Of a stretch of DNA of 64,000 nt, positions 17,842 through 27,452 are shown piece by piece. The translations under genes and the position numbers were made by a program. Numbering within the stretch: position 1 is the first letter of the stretch; every line of letters begins with the position of its first letter. Source of the DNA: Hyphomicrobiales bacterium. GTDB taxonomy: Bacteria > Pseudomonadota > Alphaproteobacteria > Rhizobiales > Rhizobiaceae. The notes beneath the pieces are model-generated. The model was given only the letters and a program-made list of their open reading frames with translations, searched no databases and was not told the origin of the DNA. Where the stretch lies: the NCBI GenBank assembly GCA_017305935.1, contig JAFKJU010000010.1, forward strand, positions 186,001-250,000, given 5' to 3'.

Positions 17842-17862
17842 TGTATACAAATATTCGACAAG
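17842..17862. promoter_or_regulatory. candidate GntR sites in the reductase/KGSADH divergent promoter
   Basis: A TGTATACA dyad at 17842-17849 and the half-site TCGACAAG at 17855-17862, identical to half of the palindrome at 13786-13797. Both lie between the divergent starts at 17779 and 17924. Regulation by the GntR protein at 13076 is inferred. Confidence 0.45.
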
Positions 17863-17923
17863 GGCAATTCGCCCGTATCGCTTTTGCCACGACATATCAC
17901 GCTTCTTGAGAAAGGAACGTCAC

Positions 17924-19441
17924 ATGGCCTTTATCCCCAAGGGAAAACATCTCATCGCCGGCCAATGGCTGGATGGCGCGGGCACGTTTCCGTCGCAGCC
18001 GGCCCATGGCCCGGTGCATGAATTCGCCGCCGGCAGCGTTGAGCTCGTAAACCGCGCCTGCGAAGCCGCCGAGGAAGCCTTCTGGGTGTATGGCTATGCC
18101 TCGCGCGCCGATCGCGCCGCCTTTCTGCGCGCCATCGCCGACGAGATCGAGGCCCGCGCCGAAGAGATCACCGAGATCGGCACCCAGGAAACCGGCCTGC
18201 CGGTCGCCCGCCTGCAGGGCGAGCGCGGCCGCACCACCGGCCAGCTCCGCCTGTTCGCCGATCACATCGAGAAGGGCGAGTTCCTCGACCGTCGCTTCGA
18301 CGCCGCCGTGCCGGATCGCCAGCCCGCGCCCCGCCCGGAAATCCGTCTGATCCAGCGCCCCATCGGCCCGGTCGCCGTCTTCGGCGCCTCGAACTTCCCG
18401 CTGGCCTTCTCGACCGCCGGCGGTGATACCGCCGCGGCCCTGGCCGCCGGCTGCCCCGTCGTCGTCAAGGGCCATTCCGCCCATCCCGGCACCGGCGAGA
18501 TCATCGCCCAGGCGATCGACGCCGCCATCAAGAAGACCGGCATGCATCCCGGCGTCTTCTCGCTGATCCAGGGCGGCAACCGCCAGGTCGGCGAAGCCCT
18601 CGTTCAGCATCCGCTGATCAAGGCGGTCGGCTTCACCGGTTCGCTCGGCGGCGGCCGCGCTCTGTTCAACCTTTGCGCCGCCCGTCCCGAGCCGATCCCG
18701 TTCTTCGGCGAACTCGGCTCAGTCAACCCCATGTTCCTGCTGCCGGAAGCGCTCAAAGCCCGCGCCGAAACGCTTGGTCAGGGCTGGGCCGGCTCACTGA
18801 CCATGGGTGCCGGCCAATTCTGCACCAATCCCGGTATCGCCGTGGTGATCGAAGGCGGCGACGCCGACCGTTTCGTCGCCTCCGCGAAGGAAAACCTCGA
18901 AAAGGTCGCGCCGCAGACCATGCTGACCGACGGCATCGCCAAGGCCTATCGTGACGGCCAGGCCCGCTTTGAAAGCCGCAACGCCGTCAAGCCGGTTCTG
19001 GTGACCGAATCCAGCGCGCGCCAGGCCTCACCGAACCTGTTCGAGACCACGGGCGAGCAGTTCATGGGCGACCATGCGTTGTCAGAAGAAGTGTTTGGTC
19101 CGCTCGGCCTCGTTGTGCGCGTCAGCTCGCTGGACGAGATGCAGAGCCTTGCCCGCAGCTTCGAAGGCCAGCTCACCACCACCATCCATATGGATGCAAA
19201 CGATCTCGACGCCGCCCGCAAGCTGCGCCCGGTGCTGGAACGCAAGGCCGGCCGCGTGCTGGTCAACGGCTTCCCGACCGGCGTCGAGGTAGTCGATTCC
19301 ATCGTCCATGGCGGTCCTTATCCGGCGTCGACCAATTTCGGCGCCACCAGCGTCGGCACCATGTCGATTCGTCGCTTCCTGCGTCCGGTTTCCTACCAGA
19401 ACATGCCGGAAGGCCTGCTGCCGGACGATTTTTTCGGCTAA
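17924..19441 (+). CDS. 2-oxoglutarate semialdehyde dehydrogenase (KGSADH, type III-like)
   Basis: 505 residues, aldehyde dehydrogenase superfamily. FGASNFPLAFSTAGGDTAAALAAG and the EELG-type glutamate in FFGELGSVNP precede the catalytic cysteine in MGAGQFCTNPG. The C-terminus RPVSYQNMPEGLLPDD is characteristic of KGSA dehydrogenases of hydroxyproline and sugar-acid pathways. It oxidises 2-oxoglutarate semialdehyde to 2-oxoglutarate. The start is the ATG at 17924, after AAAGGA; the open frame upstream is antisense to the reductase gene and is ignored. It is followed by a terminator, then the transporter operon. Confidence 0.93.
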   Translation: MAFIPKGKHLIAGQWLDGAGTFPSQPAHGPVHEFAAGSVELVNRACEAAEEAFWVYGYASRADRAAFLRAIADEIEARAEEITEIGTQETGLPVARLQGERGRTTGQLRLFADHIEKGEFLDRRFDAAVPDRQPAPRPEIRLIQRPIGPVAVFGASNFPLAFSTAGGDTAAALAAGCPVVVKGHSAHPGTGEIIAQAIDAAIKKTGMHPGVFSLIQGGNRQVGEALVQHPLIKAVGFTGSLGGGRALFNLCAARPEPIPFFGELGSVNPMFLLPEALKARAETLGQGWAGSLTMGAGQFCTNPGIAVVIEGGDADRFVASAKENLEKVAPQTMLTDGIAKAYRDGQARFESRNAVKPVLVTESSARQASPNLFETTGEQFMGDHALSEEVFGPLGLVVRVSSLDEMQSLARSFEGQLTTTIHMDANDLDAARKLRPVLERKAGRVLVNGFPTGVEVVDSIVHGGPYPASTNFGATSVGTMSIRRFLRPVSYQNMPEGLLPDDFFG

Positions 19442-19460
19442 TATAGGCTTGGGGACAGGG

Positions 19461-19495
19461 AAAGGGCGCCGCGACAGATGCAAGGGCGCCTTTTT
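19461..19495 (+). terminator. terminator after the KGSADH gene
   Basis: AAAGG(G)CGCC at 19461-19470 can pair with GGCGCCTTT at 19485-19493 with one bulged G, followed by a five-T run. Confidence 0.6.
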
Positions 19496-19617
19496 CCGGA
19501 TAGCAGCGCGTCGCAGAATACTTTTTGTATATTCATTGTATTTTGCAATTGATTTCTGCCGCGCGCCGTGGAATAGCCAGCCAGGCTTGATTTTCACCGC
19601 CTACAAGGGAGAGAGAA

Positions 19618-20427
19618 ATGACGAAATCTGCAGTCTTCGCCCTCGGCCTCGCCGCCGCGACCGCCCTCACCACCCCGGCCTTCGCCGACAAGCTCGACGA
19701 CGTGATCGCTTCCGGCACGCTGCGTTGCGCGGTCGTGCTCGACTTCCCGCCGATGGGCTCGCGCGACGAGAACAACAACCCGATCGGCTTCGACGTCGAC
19801 TACTGCAACGACCTGGCCAAGGCGCTGGGCGTTACCGCGGAAATCGTCGAAACGCCGTTCCCGGAACGCATCCCGGCCCTGATGTCCGGCCGCGTCGACG
19901 TCGGCGTCGCCTCGACCTCGGATACGCTGGAACGCGCCAAGACCGTCGGGATGACCATTCCCTACTTCGCCTTCGAAATGGCCGTCACCGCCAATGACAA
20001 GTCGGGCATCAAGTCCTTCGAAGACATGAAGGGCAAGACCGTCGGCGCCACCGCCGGCACCTTCGAGGCCATCGCGCTCGAAAAGTCGGTCAAGGAATGG
20101 GGCACCGGCGAGTTCCGTCCCTACCAGACGCAGGCGGACGTCTTCCTGGCGCTGAGCCAGGGCCAGATCGACGCCACCGTCTCGACCTCGACGGTTGCCC
20201 AGTCGAACGTCAAGAGCGGCAAGTTCGCCGGCATCTCGGTCGTCGGCAAGGCGCCCTACGACATCGACTACGTCGCCCTCTTCACCAACCGCGAAGAGTA
20301 CGGCTTCATCAACTACCTGAATCTGTTCGTAAACCAGCAGGTTCGCACCGGTCGTTACAAGGAACTCTACGAAAAGTGGGTTGGCGGCCCGGCCCCCGAC
20401 CTCTCGGTCCCCGGCGTCTATCGCTGA
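19618..20427 (+). CDS. amino-acid ABC transporter substrate-binding protein
   Basis: 269 residues with signal peptide (MTKSAVFALGLAAATALTTPAFA) and the extracellular solute-binding family 3 pattern: LDDVIASGTLRCAVVLDFPPMGSRD, GFDVDYCNDLAKALGV, and PALMSGRVDVGVASTSDT. First gene of the import operon that continues into two permeases and an ATPase, then the oxidoreductase and aconitase X. From context the ligand is proline- or hydroxyproline-like; the sequence does not prove it. Confidence 0.92.
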   Translation: MTKSAVFALGLAAATALTTPAFADKLDDVIASGTLRCAVVLDFPPMGSRDENNNPIGFDVDYCNDLAKALGVTAEIVETPFPERIPALMSGRVDVGVASTSDTLERAKTVGMTIPYFAFEMAVTANDKSGIKSFEDMKGKTVGATAGTFEAIALEKSVKEWGTGEFRPYQTQADVFLALSQGQIDATVSTSTVAQSNVKSGKFAGISVVGKAPYDIDYVALFTNREEYGFINYLNLFVNQQVRTGRYKELYEKWVGGPAPDLSVPGVYR

Positions 20428-20498
20428 TCTGACCGTTCTTTGACGGCGCGGAGCCAACGCTCCGCGCCGTTACTCCTTTTCGAGAGGTGAGACGGCAA

Positions 20499-21164
20499 AT
20501 GTTCAATTACAGTTTTCACTGGAATCAGGCCTTCAAGGCCCTGCCGCAGATGCTGGACGGCGCGCTCGTCACGCTGCAGATCGCCATCCTGTCGATGATC
20601 ATCGGCATGGGGCTCGCCATAGCGCTGACGCTGTTCCGGCTGTCGGGCAATCGCATCCTCGGCGGTCTGGCGACCGGCTGGGTCGAGATCGCGCGCAACA
20701 CGCCGGCCCTGTTCCAGATTTATATGGCCCATTTCGGCCTTGGCAGTTTCGGCATCCACCTCAGTCCCTTCACGTCGCTGCTGGTCGGTATCGCCTTCAA
20801 CAATGCCGGTTATCTCGCGGAAAACTTTCGTGGAGCGCTGAAAGCGATCCCGGAAACCCAGACCCGCGCCGCCCGCTCGCTCGGCATGAGCCCGATGCAG
20901 GCCTTCCGTTATGTCGTCATGCCGCAGATGCTGCGCATCGCTTTCCTGCCCGCCACCAACCAGATGGTCTGGGCGATCCTGATGACCTCGCTTGGCGTCA
21001 CCGTCGGCATGAATACCGATCTCGCCGGCGTAACCCAGGCACTGAACGCGGTGTCCTTCCGCACCTTCGAATTCTTCGCGCTCGCTGCGGTGATCTATTA
21101 CGTCATCGCCAAGGTCGTCACCCTGGCCGCCCGCTTGTTTGCGGCGCGTATGTTCCGTTACTGA
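20499..21164 (+). CDS. amino-acid ABC transporter permease (His/Glu family)
   Basis: 221 residues, about five helices, starting MFNYSFHWNQAF at the ATG 20499 after a GAGAGGTGAG site. It has the family motifs VEIARNTPALFQIYMAHFGLG and RAARSLGMSPMQAFRYVVMPQMLR. It is paired with the second permease, 13 bases downstream; the two are expected to form the heterodimeric pore. Confidence 0.92.
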   Translation: MFNYSFHWNQAFKALPQMLDGALVTLQIAILSMIIGMGLAIALTLFRLSGNRILGGLATGWVEIARNTPALFQIYMAHFGLGSFGIHLSPFTSLLVGIAFNNAGYLAENFRGALKAIPETQTRAARSLGMSPMQAFRYVVMPQMLRIAFLPATNQMVWAILMTSLGVTVGMNTDLAGVTQALNAVSFRTFEFFALAAVIYYVIAKVVTLAARLFAARMFRY

Positions 21165-21177
21165 GAGAGGGGCAAAC

Positions 21178-21828
21178 ATGTTCAACACCGCTCTCACCTG
21201 GCCAGACCTGCTGTTCCTCGCCCAGGGCGCGGCGATGACGCTGGCGGTCACCGCCGTCTCGGTCGCCTTCGGCACCGTGCTCGGCATCATCTTCGGCGTC
21301 GTCCGTTTCCAGCTCGGCGCCAAGTGGTCGATCCCGCTGACCTTCGTGCTCGACATCTTCCGCTCCGTGCCGCTGCTGATCCAGCTCGTGCTCGCCAACG
21401 CCTTCCAGTCGATCGCCCGTCTCGGCTGGCCGCCGTTCACCACCTCCTGCGTGGTGCTGTCGCTCTATACGGCAGCCTATTGCACCGAAATCGTGCGCGG
21501 CGGCATCGGCGCCGTGCCGCCGACTACCCGCCGCGCGGCGCGTTCGCTTGGCCTGACCTGGTGGCAGGACATGCGCTACATCGTCTTCCCGCTCGCCACC
21601 CGCGTGTCGCTGCCGGCCTGGATCGGCCTGACGCTCGGCGTGATGAAGGATTCGGCGCTGGTCCTCTGGCTCGGCCTCATCGAATTGCTCCGCGCCTCAC
21701 AGATTCTCGTCACCCGCCTGCAGGAACCGCTGTTCATCCTGATGATCTGCGGTGCCTTCTACTTCATCATCAGCTTCCCCATCGCCCGGTTCGGCGGCTA
21801 TCTCGAAAAACGGTGGTCCAATGATTGA
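21178..21828 (+). CDS. amino-acid ABC transporter permease (His/Glu family)
   Basis: 216 residues from ATG 21178 (MFNTALTWPDLL), preceded by GAGAGGGG. Motifs: LDIFRSVPLLIQLVLAN and RRAARSLGLTWWQDMRYIVFPLATR, the cytoplasmic loop that docks the ATPase. Its stop lies inside the ATPase start region (8-base overlap, 21821-21828), so translation is coupled. Confidence 0.92.
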   Translation: MFNTALTWPDLLFLAQGAAMTLAVTAVSVAFGTVLGIIFGVVRFQLGAKWSIPLTFVLDIFRSVPLLIQLVLANAFQSIARLGWPPFTTSCVVLSLYTAAYCTEIVRGGIGAVPPTTRRAARSLGLTWWQDMRYIVFPLATRVSLPAWIGLTLGVMKDSALVLWLGLIELLRASQILVTRLQEPLFILMICGAFYFIISFPIARFGGYLEKRWSND

Positions 21829-22543
21829 GATCGAAAACGTCCGCAAATCCTTCGGCTCGCTCGAAGTCCTGAAGGGGATCGACCTCACCGTCCAGAAGGG
21901 CGAGGTACTGACCATCATCGGCGGCTCCGGTTCCGGCAAGTCGACGCTGCTGACCTGCATCAACGGGCTGGAACCCATCGACAGCGGCCGCATCGCCGTC
22001 GACGGCACCGATGTCCATGCCAAGGGCACCGACCTCAACAAGCTGCGCCGCAAGCTTGGCATCGTCTTCCAGCAGTTCAACGCCTTCCCACACCTGACGG
22101 TACTGGAAAACGTCATGCTCGCACCGGTCAAGGTTCTCCGCCGGTCCAAGGCCGAGGCAGAGGCAGAAGCGGTCAAGCAGCTCAGCCATGTCGGGCTCGG
22201 CGACAAGCTGAAGGTCTATCCGAACCGCATGTCCGGCGGCCAGCAGCAGCGCATGGCGATTGCCCGGGCGCTTGCCATGTCGCCGGCCTACATGCTGTTC
22301 GACGAAGTGACCTCGGCGCTCGATCCGCAGCTCGTCGGCGAAGTGCTGGATACGCTGCGGCTACTGGCCTCCGAAGGCATGACGATGATCTGCGTCACCC
22401 ATGAAATGAAGTTCGCCCGCGAAGTCTCCGACCGCGTCGCTTTCTTCCACAAGGGCGTGATGGCCGAGATCGCTCCTCCGGAAGCCCTGTTCGGCGCACC
22501 GAAAGATCCGGAACTGCAGAAGTTCCTCGCCGCCACGCATTGA
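21821..22543 (+). CDS. amino-acid ABC transporter ATP-binding protein
   Basis: 240 residues of the polar amino-acid ATPase family: Walker A GGSGSGKST near residue 35, Q-loop VFQQFNAFPHLTV, signature MSGGQQQRMAIARALAM, Walker B MLFDEVTSALDPQLV and switch His in VTHEMKFAR. The start MIEIENVRKSFG overlaps the preceding permease gene. It powers the amino-acid importer of the island. Confidence 0.94.
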   Translation: MIEIENVRKSFGSLEVLKGIDLTVQKGEVLTIIGGSGSGKSTLLTCINGLEPIDSGRIAVDGTDVHAKGTDLNKLRRKLGIVFQQFNAFPHLTVLENVMLAPVKVLRRSKAEAEAEAVKQLSHVGLGDKLKVYPNRMSGGQQQRMAIARALAMSPAYMLFDEVTSALDPQLVGEVLDTLRLLASEGMTMICVTHEMKFAREVSDRVAFFHKGVMAEIAPPEALFGAPKDPELQKFLAATH

Positions 22544-22547
22544 GGCC

Positions 22548-23801
22548 ATGATGAAACCCGAAAACCAGCCCGACGTCGTCGTCATCGGCGCCGGCGTCGT
22601 CGGCCTGTCGGCGGCGATTGCCGCCCAGGCGCGCGGTCTTGCCGTCACCGTTCTCGACCGAGAAGGCCCGGCCGCCGGCGCATCCGCCGGCAATGCCGGC
22701 GCCTTCGCCTTCACCGACATCCTGCCGCTCGCTTCGCCCGGCATCCTGAAAAAGGCGCCGAAATGGCTGCTCGATCCGCTCGGGCCGTTGTCGGTGCCGC
22801 CGGCCTATGCGCTGAAGATCGCGCCCTGGATGTTTCGCTTCTGGCGGGCCTGCCAGCCCTCGCGCGTCGCCCATTCCACGGCGGCGCAGACGGCGCTGAT
22901 GGACCTTTCCAAGGCCGAGCTGGAGCCTTTCCTTTCCGCCACCGGCACGCTGCCGATGCTGCGCAAGGACGGCAACCTGCAGGTCTATGAAAGCGAGGCG
23001 GAATTGCAGGCCTCGCTGCCCGGCTGGAAGGTGCGCGAAAAGCACGGCATCGAATTCCGCCATCTCGAAGCCGCCGACATGGCCGAAATCCAGCCCGGAC
23101 TCGCGCCGCGCTTCACCCACGCCACCTTCACCCCCGGCTGGTATTCGATTGCCGATCCCAAGCTCTATACGCTGGCGCTTGCCGATCATTTTCGCACCAT
23201 GGGCGGTGTCATCGAACGCGCCGAAGTGTCCGCAATACGCCCCGTCGAAGGCGGCGTCGAGATCGCCGTGAAGAACGGCCCTGCCCGGCGCGCGTCAAAA
23301 GTGGTGCTGGCGGCCGGCGCCTTCTCGCATCGCATCGCCCGCTCGCTCGGCGAAAGCATTCCGCTGGAGACCGAACGCGGCTACAATACCACGCTGCCAT
23401 CCGATGCCTTCGACCTGCGCACGCAGGTCACCTTCGGCGGCCACGGCTTTGTCGTCACGCGGCTGTCGACCGGTATCCGCGTCGGCGGCGCGGTGGAACT
23501 GGGCGGGCTGGAATTGCCGCCGAATTTCCGCCGCTCCGAGGCGATGCTGAAGAAGGCGCAGGCCTTCCTGCCCGGCCTGAAATCGCAGGGCGGCCAGCAA
23601 TGGATGGGTTTTCGCCCGTCCTTGCCGGATAGCCTGCCGGCCATCGGCCGGGCCAAGGCGACGGCGAGCGTCGTCTATGCCTTCGGCCACGGCCATCTCG
23701 GCCTGACGCAATCGGCCGGCACCGCGCGCATCGTCGCCGACCTGCTGACCGGCAAGGCGACGCCGATCGACATGGCGGCTTTCTCGCCGCAACGTTTCTG
23801 A
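22548..23801 (+). CDS. FAD-dependent D-amino acid/D-hydroxyproline oxidoreductase
   Basis: 417 residues, DadA/glycine-oxidase type. N-terminal dinucleotide fold [30 protein letters not shown] with ASAGNAGAF for FAD, and a C-terminal [25 protein letters not shown] closing motif. It begins five bases after the ATPase stop. In hydroxyproline clusters such enzymes oxidise cis-4-hydroxy-D-proline to pyrroline-4-hydroxy-2-carboxylate, the substrate of the DapA-like deaminase; I assign it that way from context. A second, different DadA-type gene sits at 53828 with alanine racemase. Confidence 0.9.
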   Translation: MMKPENQPDVVVIGAGVVGLSAAIAAQARGLAVTVLDREGPAAGASAGNAGAFAFTDILPLASPGILKKAPKWLLDPLGPLSVPPAYALKIAPWMFRFWRACQPSRVAHSTAAQTALMDLSKAELEPFLSATGTLPMLRKDGNLQVYESEAELQASLPGWKVREKHGIEFRHLEAADMAEIQPGLAPRFTHATFTPGWYSIADPKLYTLALADHFRTMGGVIERAEVSAIRPVEGGVEIAVKNGPARRASKVVLAAGAFSHRIARSLGESIPLETERGYNTTLPSDAFDLRTQVTFGGHGFVVTRLSTGIRVGGAVELGGLELPPNFRRSEAMLKKAQAFLPGLKSQGGQQWMGFRPSLPDSLPAIGRAKATASVVYAFGHGHLGLTQSAGTARIVADLLTGKATPIDMAAFSPQRF

Positions 23802-23817
23802 CGAAGGATTCTGGCTC

Positions 23818-25512
23818 ATGACCGTCTCTCCTGCCGCACGCAGCATTCTTGCCGGATCGGCGAAAGGGCCGGTCATAGCCTCCCCGGAAGCGCTCAGCTT
23901 CTGGGGCGGGGTCGATCCCGTCACCGGCAAGGTCATCGACGTGCATCACCCGCTGCACGGGCGCTGTCTCACCGGCGGCATCCTGATGATGCCGTCAAGC
24001 CGTGGTTCCTGCACCGGTTCGGGCGTGTTGCTCGACCTCATCCTCACCGGCCGCGCGCCGGCGGCACTGGTGTTTTCCGAGGCCGAGGACGTGCTCACCC
24101 TCGGCGCACTGATCGCCGCCGAGATGTTCGGCAAGCCGCTGCCGGTGCTTCGCCTCTCCCCCGAAGCCTTTATCACGCTGTCGAAGGCGCAAACGCTTGA
24201 GATCGGCGAAACACAGATTATCGCCGATGGCGGCGCGCCGATCCCGGTCGCCCCGCCGGCAACCGCAGCCCTTGTCCTGACCGAAGCCGACCGGGCGATG
24301 CTATCGGGCGACAAGGGCATTGCCGTATCGCAGGCGATGCGCATCATCTCCGCCATGGCCGCCCAGCAGGGCGCGACGACGCTGGTCGACGTCACCCAAG
24401 GGCATATCGACGGCTGCATCTATGCCAGCCCCGCCAACCTGACCTTTGCCGAAAAGATGGCGGACATGGGCGCGACAGTCTGCGTGCCGACGACGATGAA
24501 CGCCATTTCCGTCGACCGCGCCAATTGGGAAAAGCAGGGCATCCCCGCCGATTTCGGCGATCCCGCCGCAAGGCTTGCCGATGCCTATGTGCGTATGGGC
24601 TGTCGCCCGACCTTCACCTGTTCGCCCTATCTACTCGACAGCGCGCCGCGCATGGGCGAATCCATCGCCTGGGCGGAATCGAATGCGGTGATCTTCGCCA
24701 ATACCGTGCTCGGCGCCCGCACCGCCAAGCACCCGGATTTCCTCGATCTCTGCATTGCGCTGACCGGCCGCGCACCGCTCTCCGGCGTCTATCTGGAAGA
24801 GAACCGCAAGGCCGAGCGCATCGTCGAAATCGAGATGCCGGAAAAGATCGACGATAGCTTCTGGCCGCTGATCGGCTACCTCGCCGGCAAGGCAGCACCG
24901 GATCGCATCCCGCTGCTCAAGGGCCTCGCCGACCGCAAGCCTGATCGTGACGACCTCAAGGCGCTGTGCGCCGCCTTCGGCACCACCTCGGCCGCCCCCA
25001 TGCTGCATATTGAGGGCGTCACTCCCGAGGCGCATCTCGGCGCGAACGACGATGCCGACCGCGTGACGATCACCCGCGCCGACCTGAAAGACGGCTGGAC
25101 GCTGCTCAACGAAGGGCCGGACGAGGTGGAGCTTGTCGCCATCGGCAGCCCGCATGCCTCGCTCTCGGAATGCCAGGCCTTTGCCGCAGCACTCGATGGC
25201 GGCAAGCGGCGCGACGACGTGGCGGTCATCGTCACCGCCGGCCATGACGTCATCACCGCCGCAAAGGACGACGGCACGCTGGCGGCATTACAGGCGAGCG
25301 GCGTGCAGGTTCTGCCCGATCTCTGCTGGTGCTCGATCAGCGAGCCGCTGTTTCCGACCCGCACCCGCGCCGTGATGACCAATTCCGGCAAATACGCCCA
25401 TTACGGCCCGGGCCTTTCCGGCCGCGCCGTGCGCTTCGGCAGCCTCGCCGATTGCGTCACCGCCGCGCTGATGGGCCGCGTCCCGGCCCGCCTGCCCGAC
25501 TGGCTGGCCTGA
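23818..25512 (+). CDS. aconitase X, type I (probable cis-3-hydroxy-L-proline dehydratase)
   Basis: 564 residues with both AcnX parts fused in one chain. An N-terminal swivel domain ([22 protein letters not shown], about residues 45-65) precedes a large aconitase-like domain with [35 protein letters not shown] and [11 protein letters not shown]. Near the C-terminus [28 protein letters not shown] carries conserved residues. Type I AcnX enzymes dehydrate cis-3-hydroxy-L-proline to pyrroline-2-carboxylate, and the A. tumefaciens protein binds an iron-sulfur cluster. The Ldh2-type reductase at 16739 would finish the route to L-proline. It ends the island, with a strong terminator after it. Confidence 0.92.
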   Translation: MTVSPAARSILAGSAKGPVIASPEALSFWGGVDPVTGKVIDVHHPLHGRCLTGGILMMPSSRGSCTGSGVLLDLILTGRAPAALVFSEAEDVLTLGALIAAEMFGKPLPVLRLSPEAFITLSKAQTLEIGETQIIADGGAPIPVAPPATAALVLTEADRAMLSGDKGIAVSQAMRIISAMAAQQGATTLVDVTQGHIDGCIYASPANLTFAEKMADMGATVCVPTTMNAISVDRANWEKQGIPADFGDPAARLADAYVRMGCRPTFTCSPYLLDSAPRMGESIAWAESNAVIFANTVLGARTAKHPDFLDLCIALTGRAPLSGVYLEENRKAERIVEIEMPEKIDDSFWPLIGYLAGKAAPDRIPLLKGLADRKPDRDDLKALCAAFGTTSAAPMLHIEGVTPEAHLGANDDADRVTITRADLKDGWTLLNEGPDEVELVAIGSPHASLSECQAFAAALDGGKRRDDVAVIVTAGHDVITAAKDDGTLAALQASGVQVLPDLCWCSISEPLFPTRTRAVMTNSGKYAHYGPGLSGRAVRFGSLADCVTAALMGRVPARLPDWLA

Positions 25513-25518
25513 TTGCAA

Positions 25519-25549
25519 AAAGGGGCGGCGCATCGAGCGCCGCCCCTTT
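25519..25549. terminator. bidirectional terminator between aconitase X and the glyoxalase-like gene
   Basis: AAAGGGGCGGCGC at 25519-25531 pairs perfectly with GCGCCGCCCCTTT at 25537-25549 around a five-base loop; it overlaps the first base of the stop codon of the convergent gene. Confidence 0.8.
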
Positions 25550-25974
25550 CAACCTATGTCCAGAACCACATGCGGCTCGCCGTTCGAGGTTTTCTGCGGC
25601 GAGATGCCGGCGCGGTCCACCTTGCAGCGGATCTGCCGGCGCAGCGCCGAAAAGCTCGCGAAGGTGACGACGTCGACCGGTTCGTCGAAGCGGATCGTCA
25701 AATCGAAGAACCGGTCTCCCGCCGCCGAGACGGAGAGAAGCCGGCCGGTGAACCGCTGGCCGAGATAGCGGCCGCTCAAGGCTTGACCGACATGGAACAG
25801 CGGTTTTTCCGCTTTCGCCAGCATTGCATGCAGCGTGTTCCAGTCGCGCGCGCCGTTCTGCCGCGCCACCAGTTCAAGCGCCTGCGCATGGCTGATAGCA
25901 TGGCCTTGCGTGGCGAGATCGGCCCGCAGGCTTTTTGCCCGGGCTTTTGCCTGAGGCAGGGTCAGTTCGGTCAT
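25549..25974 (-). CDS. glyoxalase-superfamily-related small protein
   Basis: 141 residues starting MTELTLPQAKARAKSLRADL, followed by LVARQNGARDWNTLHAML, a helical N-terminal domain found in small proteins annotated as glyoxalase superfamily in rhizobia. A beta-rich C-terminal half (GQRFTGRLLSVSAAGDRFFDLTIRFDEPVDVVTF) follows. No clear metal-ligand set of a working glyoxalase is visible. The ATG overlaps the stop of the MATE gene (ATGA, 25971-25974), so the two are translated together. The function is unknown. Confidence 0.78.
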   Translation of the reverse strand: MTELTLPQAKARAKSLRADLATQGHAISHAQALELVARQNGARDWNTLHAMLAKAEKPLFHVGQALSGRYLGQRFTGRLLSVSAAGDRFFDLTIRFDEPVDVVTFASFSALRRQIRCKVDRAGISPQKTSNGEPHVVLDIG

Positions 25975-27362
25975 GCCCGTACCTCCCGCATCGCGGGCGA
26001 AAAACCGAAGCCCGGTCTCGGCCCGCGCAATTTCAGGAACAGGAGAACGGCGATCACGGCGACGACCAGATCGGCCATCGGCACCGCGATCCAGATGCCC
26101 GGTTCGCCGAAGATCGTTGACAGCAGCACGATCAGGACCGGCTGCAGCAGGAAAGGCTTGGCGAGCGTCAGCAGGCTCGTGCGTTTCGGCTGGCCGATGG
26201 TCTGGAAATAGAGGGCGAAGATCAGCACCGGGCCGATGACGAGATAGAGCGCCGTCATGCGCGGCAGGATGCGCCCGACTTCCGCCGCCACCGCCGCATC
26301 CGACACGAACCAGCCGCCGATCACCGAAGCCCCGGCCAGGAACACGATCTCGACGCCGGCGCAATAGACCAGCACCGAGACGAGCGCGATGCGCAGCACG
26401 GCATCGGAGCGCTGCAACAGCCCGGCGCCGACATTGTTGCCGACGACGCTCTGCATCGCCAGCGCCATGCCCATCATCGGCAACCAGGCAAAGCCGATCA
26501 GCCGGATGACGATGCCATAGGCGGCGACCGTCTGCAGATAGGCTGGCCCGGCATAGGCCGAGAGCGCCGAAAGCACGCAGGTCGAAACGAAGGCGATGCC
26601 GATGAAGCTGAGGCTGACCGGCGCGCCGAGCCCGAGGATACGCCCCCAGCCGCCGACCCAGCTATGCCGCATCAGCGCCGAGAGCGGCACGCGCCCACCC
26701 CTTGCCCGCAAGCCGAGTACGATGGCGAAGGCCAGCACCTGCGCCATCGCCGTGCCCAGCGCCGAGCCGGCAACGCCGAGATCGGCCTGGACGATCAGCA
26801 GGTAGTTCAGGGCGATATTGGCCAGCGTCGTGCCGACCGACAGCGGTGCGAGGATCGCCGCCCGGCCCTCGTTGCGCAGGGCATCGATATGCAGGCCGAG
26901 CAGGAATTGCACCGGCGTCGCCAGCGCCGCGATGCGCAGGAAGGTCAGGGCCATAGCCGCGACCTCGTCATCGCCACCGGCGGCGAGCGTCACCAGAGGC
27001 TTTGCCAACAGGCCGATCAGCAGGATCACGATGACGGCAACCGTCAGCGCCAGCCCATGCGCCGAGGCGAAAACGGAAGCGGCAGCGGATACCTCCCCCG
27101 CCCCGAGGCGGCGGGCATAAAGGCTGGACATGCCGGAGCCGACCAGCGTCGACAGGGCAATGAACAGCATCAGCGCCGGAAAGATGAGCCCGATGGCGGC
27201 CACCGCGCGCGGGCCGACATAGAGGCCGAGAAAAGCCGCGTCGATGATGGACAGCAGCCCGGACATGACCATCACGAAGACGATCGGCGCGGCATTGGAC
27301 AGGAACAACCGGCCGGGCGGCGCGGTCAGGAACGGATTGTCGGGCGTTTGCCTTGAAGGCAT
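25971..27362 (-). CDS. MATE family multidrug/toxin exporter
   Basis: 463 residues, twelve predicted helices in two repeated halves: PIVFVMVMSGLLSIIDAAFLGLYVGPRAVAAIGL near the start and GAPVSLSFIGIAFVSTCVLSALSAYAG in the middle, the normal length for MATE transporters. It exports cationic or aromatic compounds using a sodium or proton gradient; the substrate is unknown. It is preceded by about 250 bases of non-coding DNA with a conspicuous inverted repeat that could form a structured leader. Confidence 0.92.
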   Translation of the reverse strand: MPSRQTPDNPFLTAPPGRLFLSNAAPIVFVMVMSGLLSIIDAAFLGLYVGPRAVAAIGLIFPALMLFIALSTLVGSGMSSLYARRLGAGEVSAAASVFASAHGLALTVAVIVILLIGLLAKPLVTLAAGGDDEVAAMALTFLRIAALATPVQFLLGLHIDALRNEGRAAILAPLSVGTTLANIALNYLLIVQADLGVAGSALGTAMAQVLAFAIVLGLRARGGRVPLSALMRHSWVGGWGRILGLGAPVSLSFIGIAFVSTCVLSALSAYAGPAYLQTVAAYGIVIRLIGFAWLPMMGMALAMQSVVGNNVGAGLLQRSDAVLRIALVSVLVYCAGVEIVFLAGASVIGGWFVSDAAVAAEVGRILPRMTALYLVIGPVLIFALYFQTIGQPKRTSLLTLAKPFLLQPVLIVLLSTIFGEPGIWIAVPMADLVVAVIAVLLFLKLRGPRPGFGFSPAMREVRA

Positions 27363-27452
27363 CGCTCACTCCTCTCAAGAGGCATTCCGGGTATGGATGG
27401 GGGCCTGCATTGCCCACCGCCGAAATGCTTCGAGGGTGAGGGTATTTTCTTT

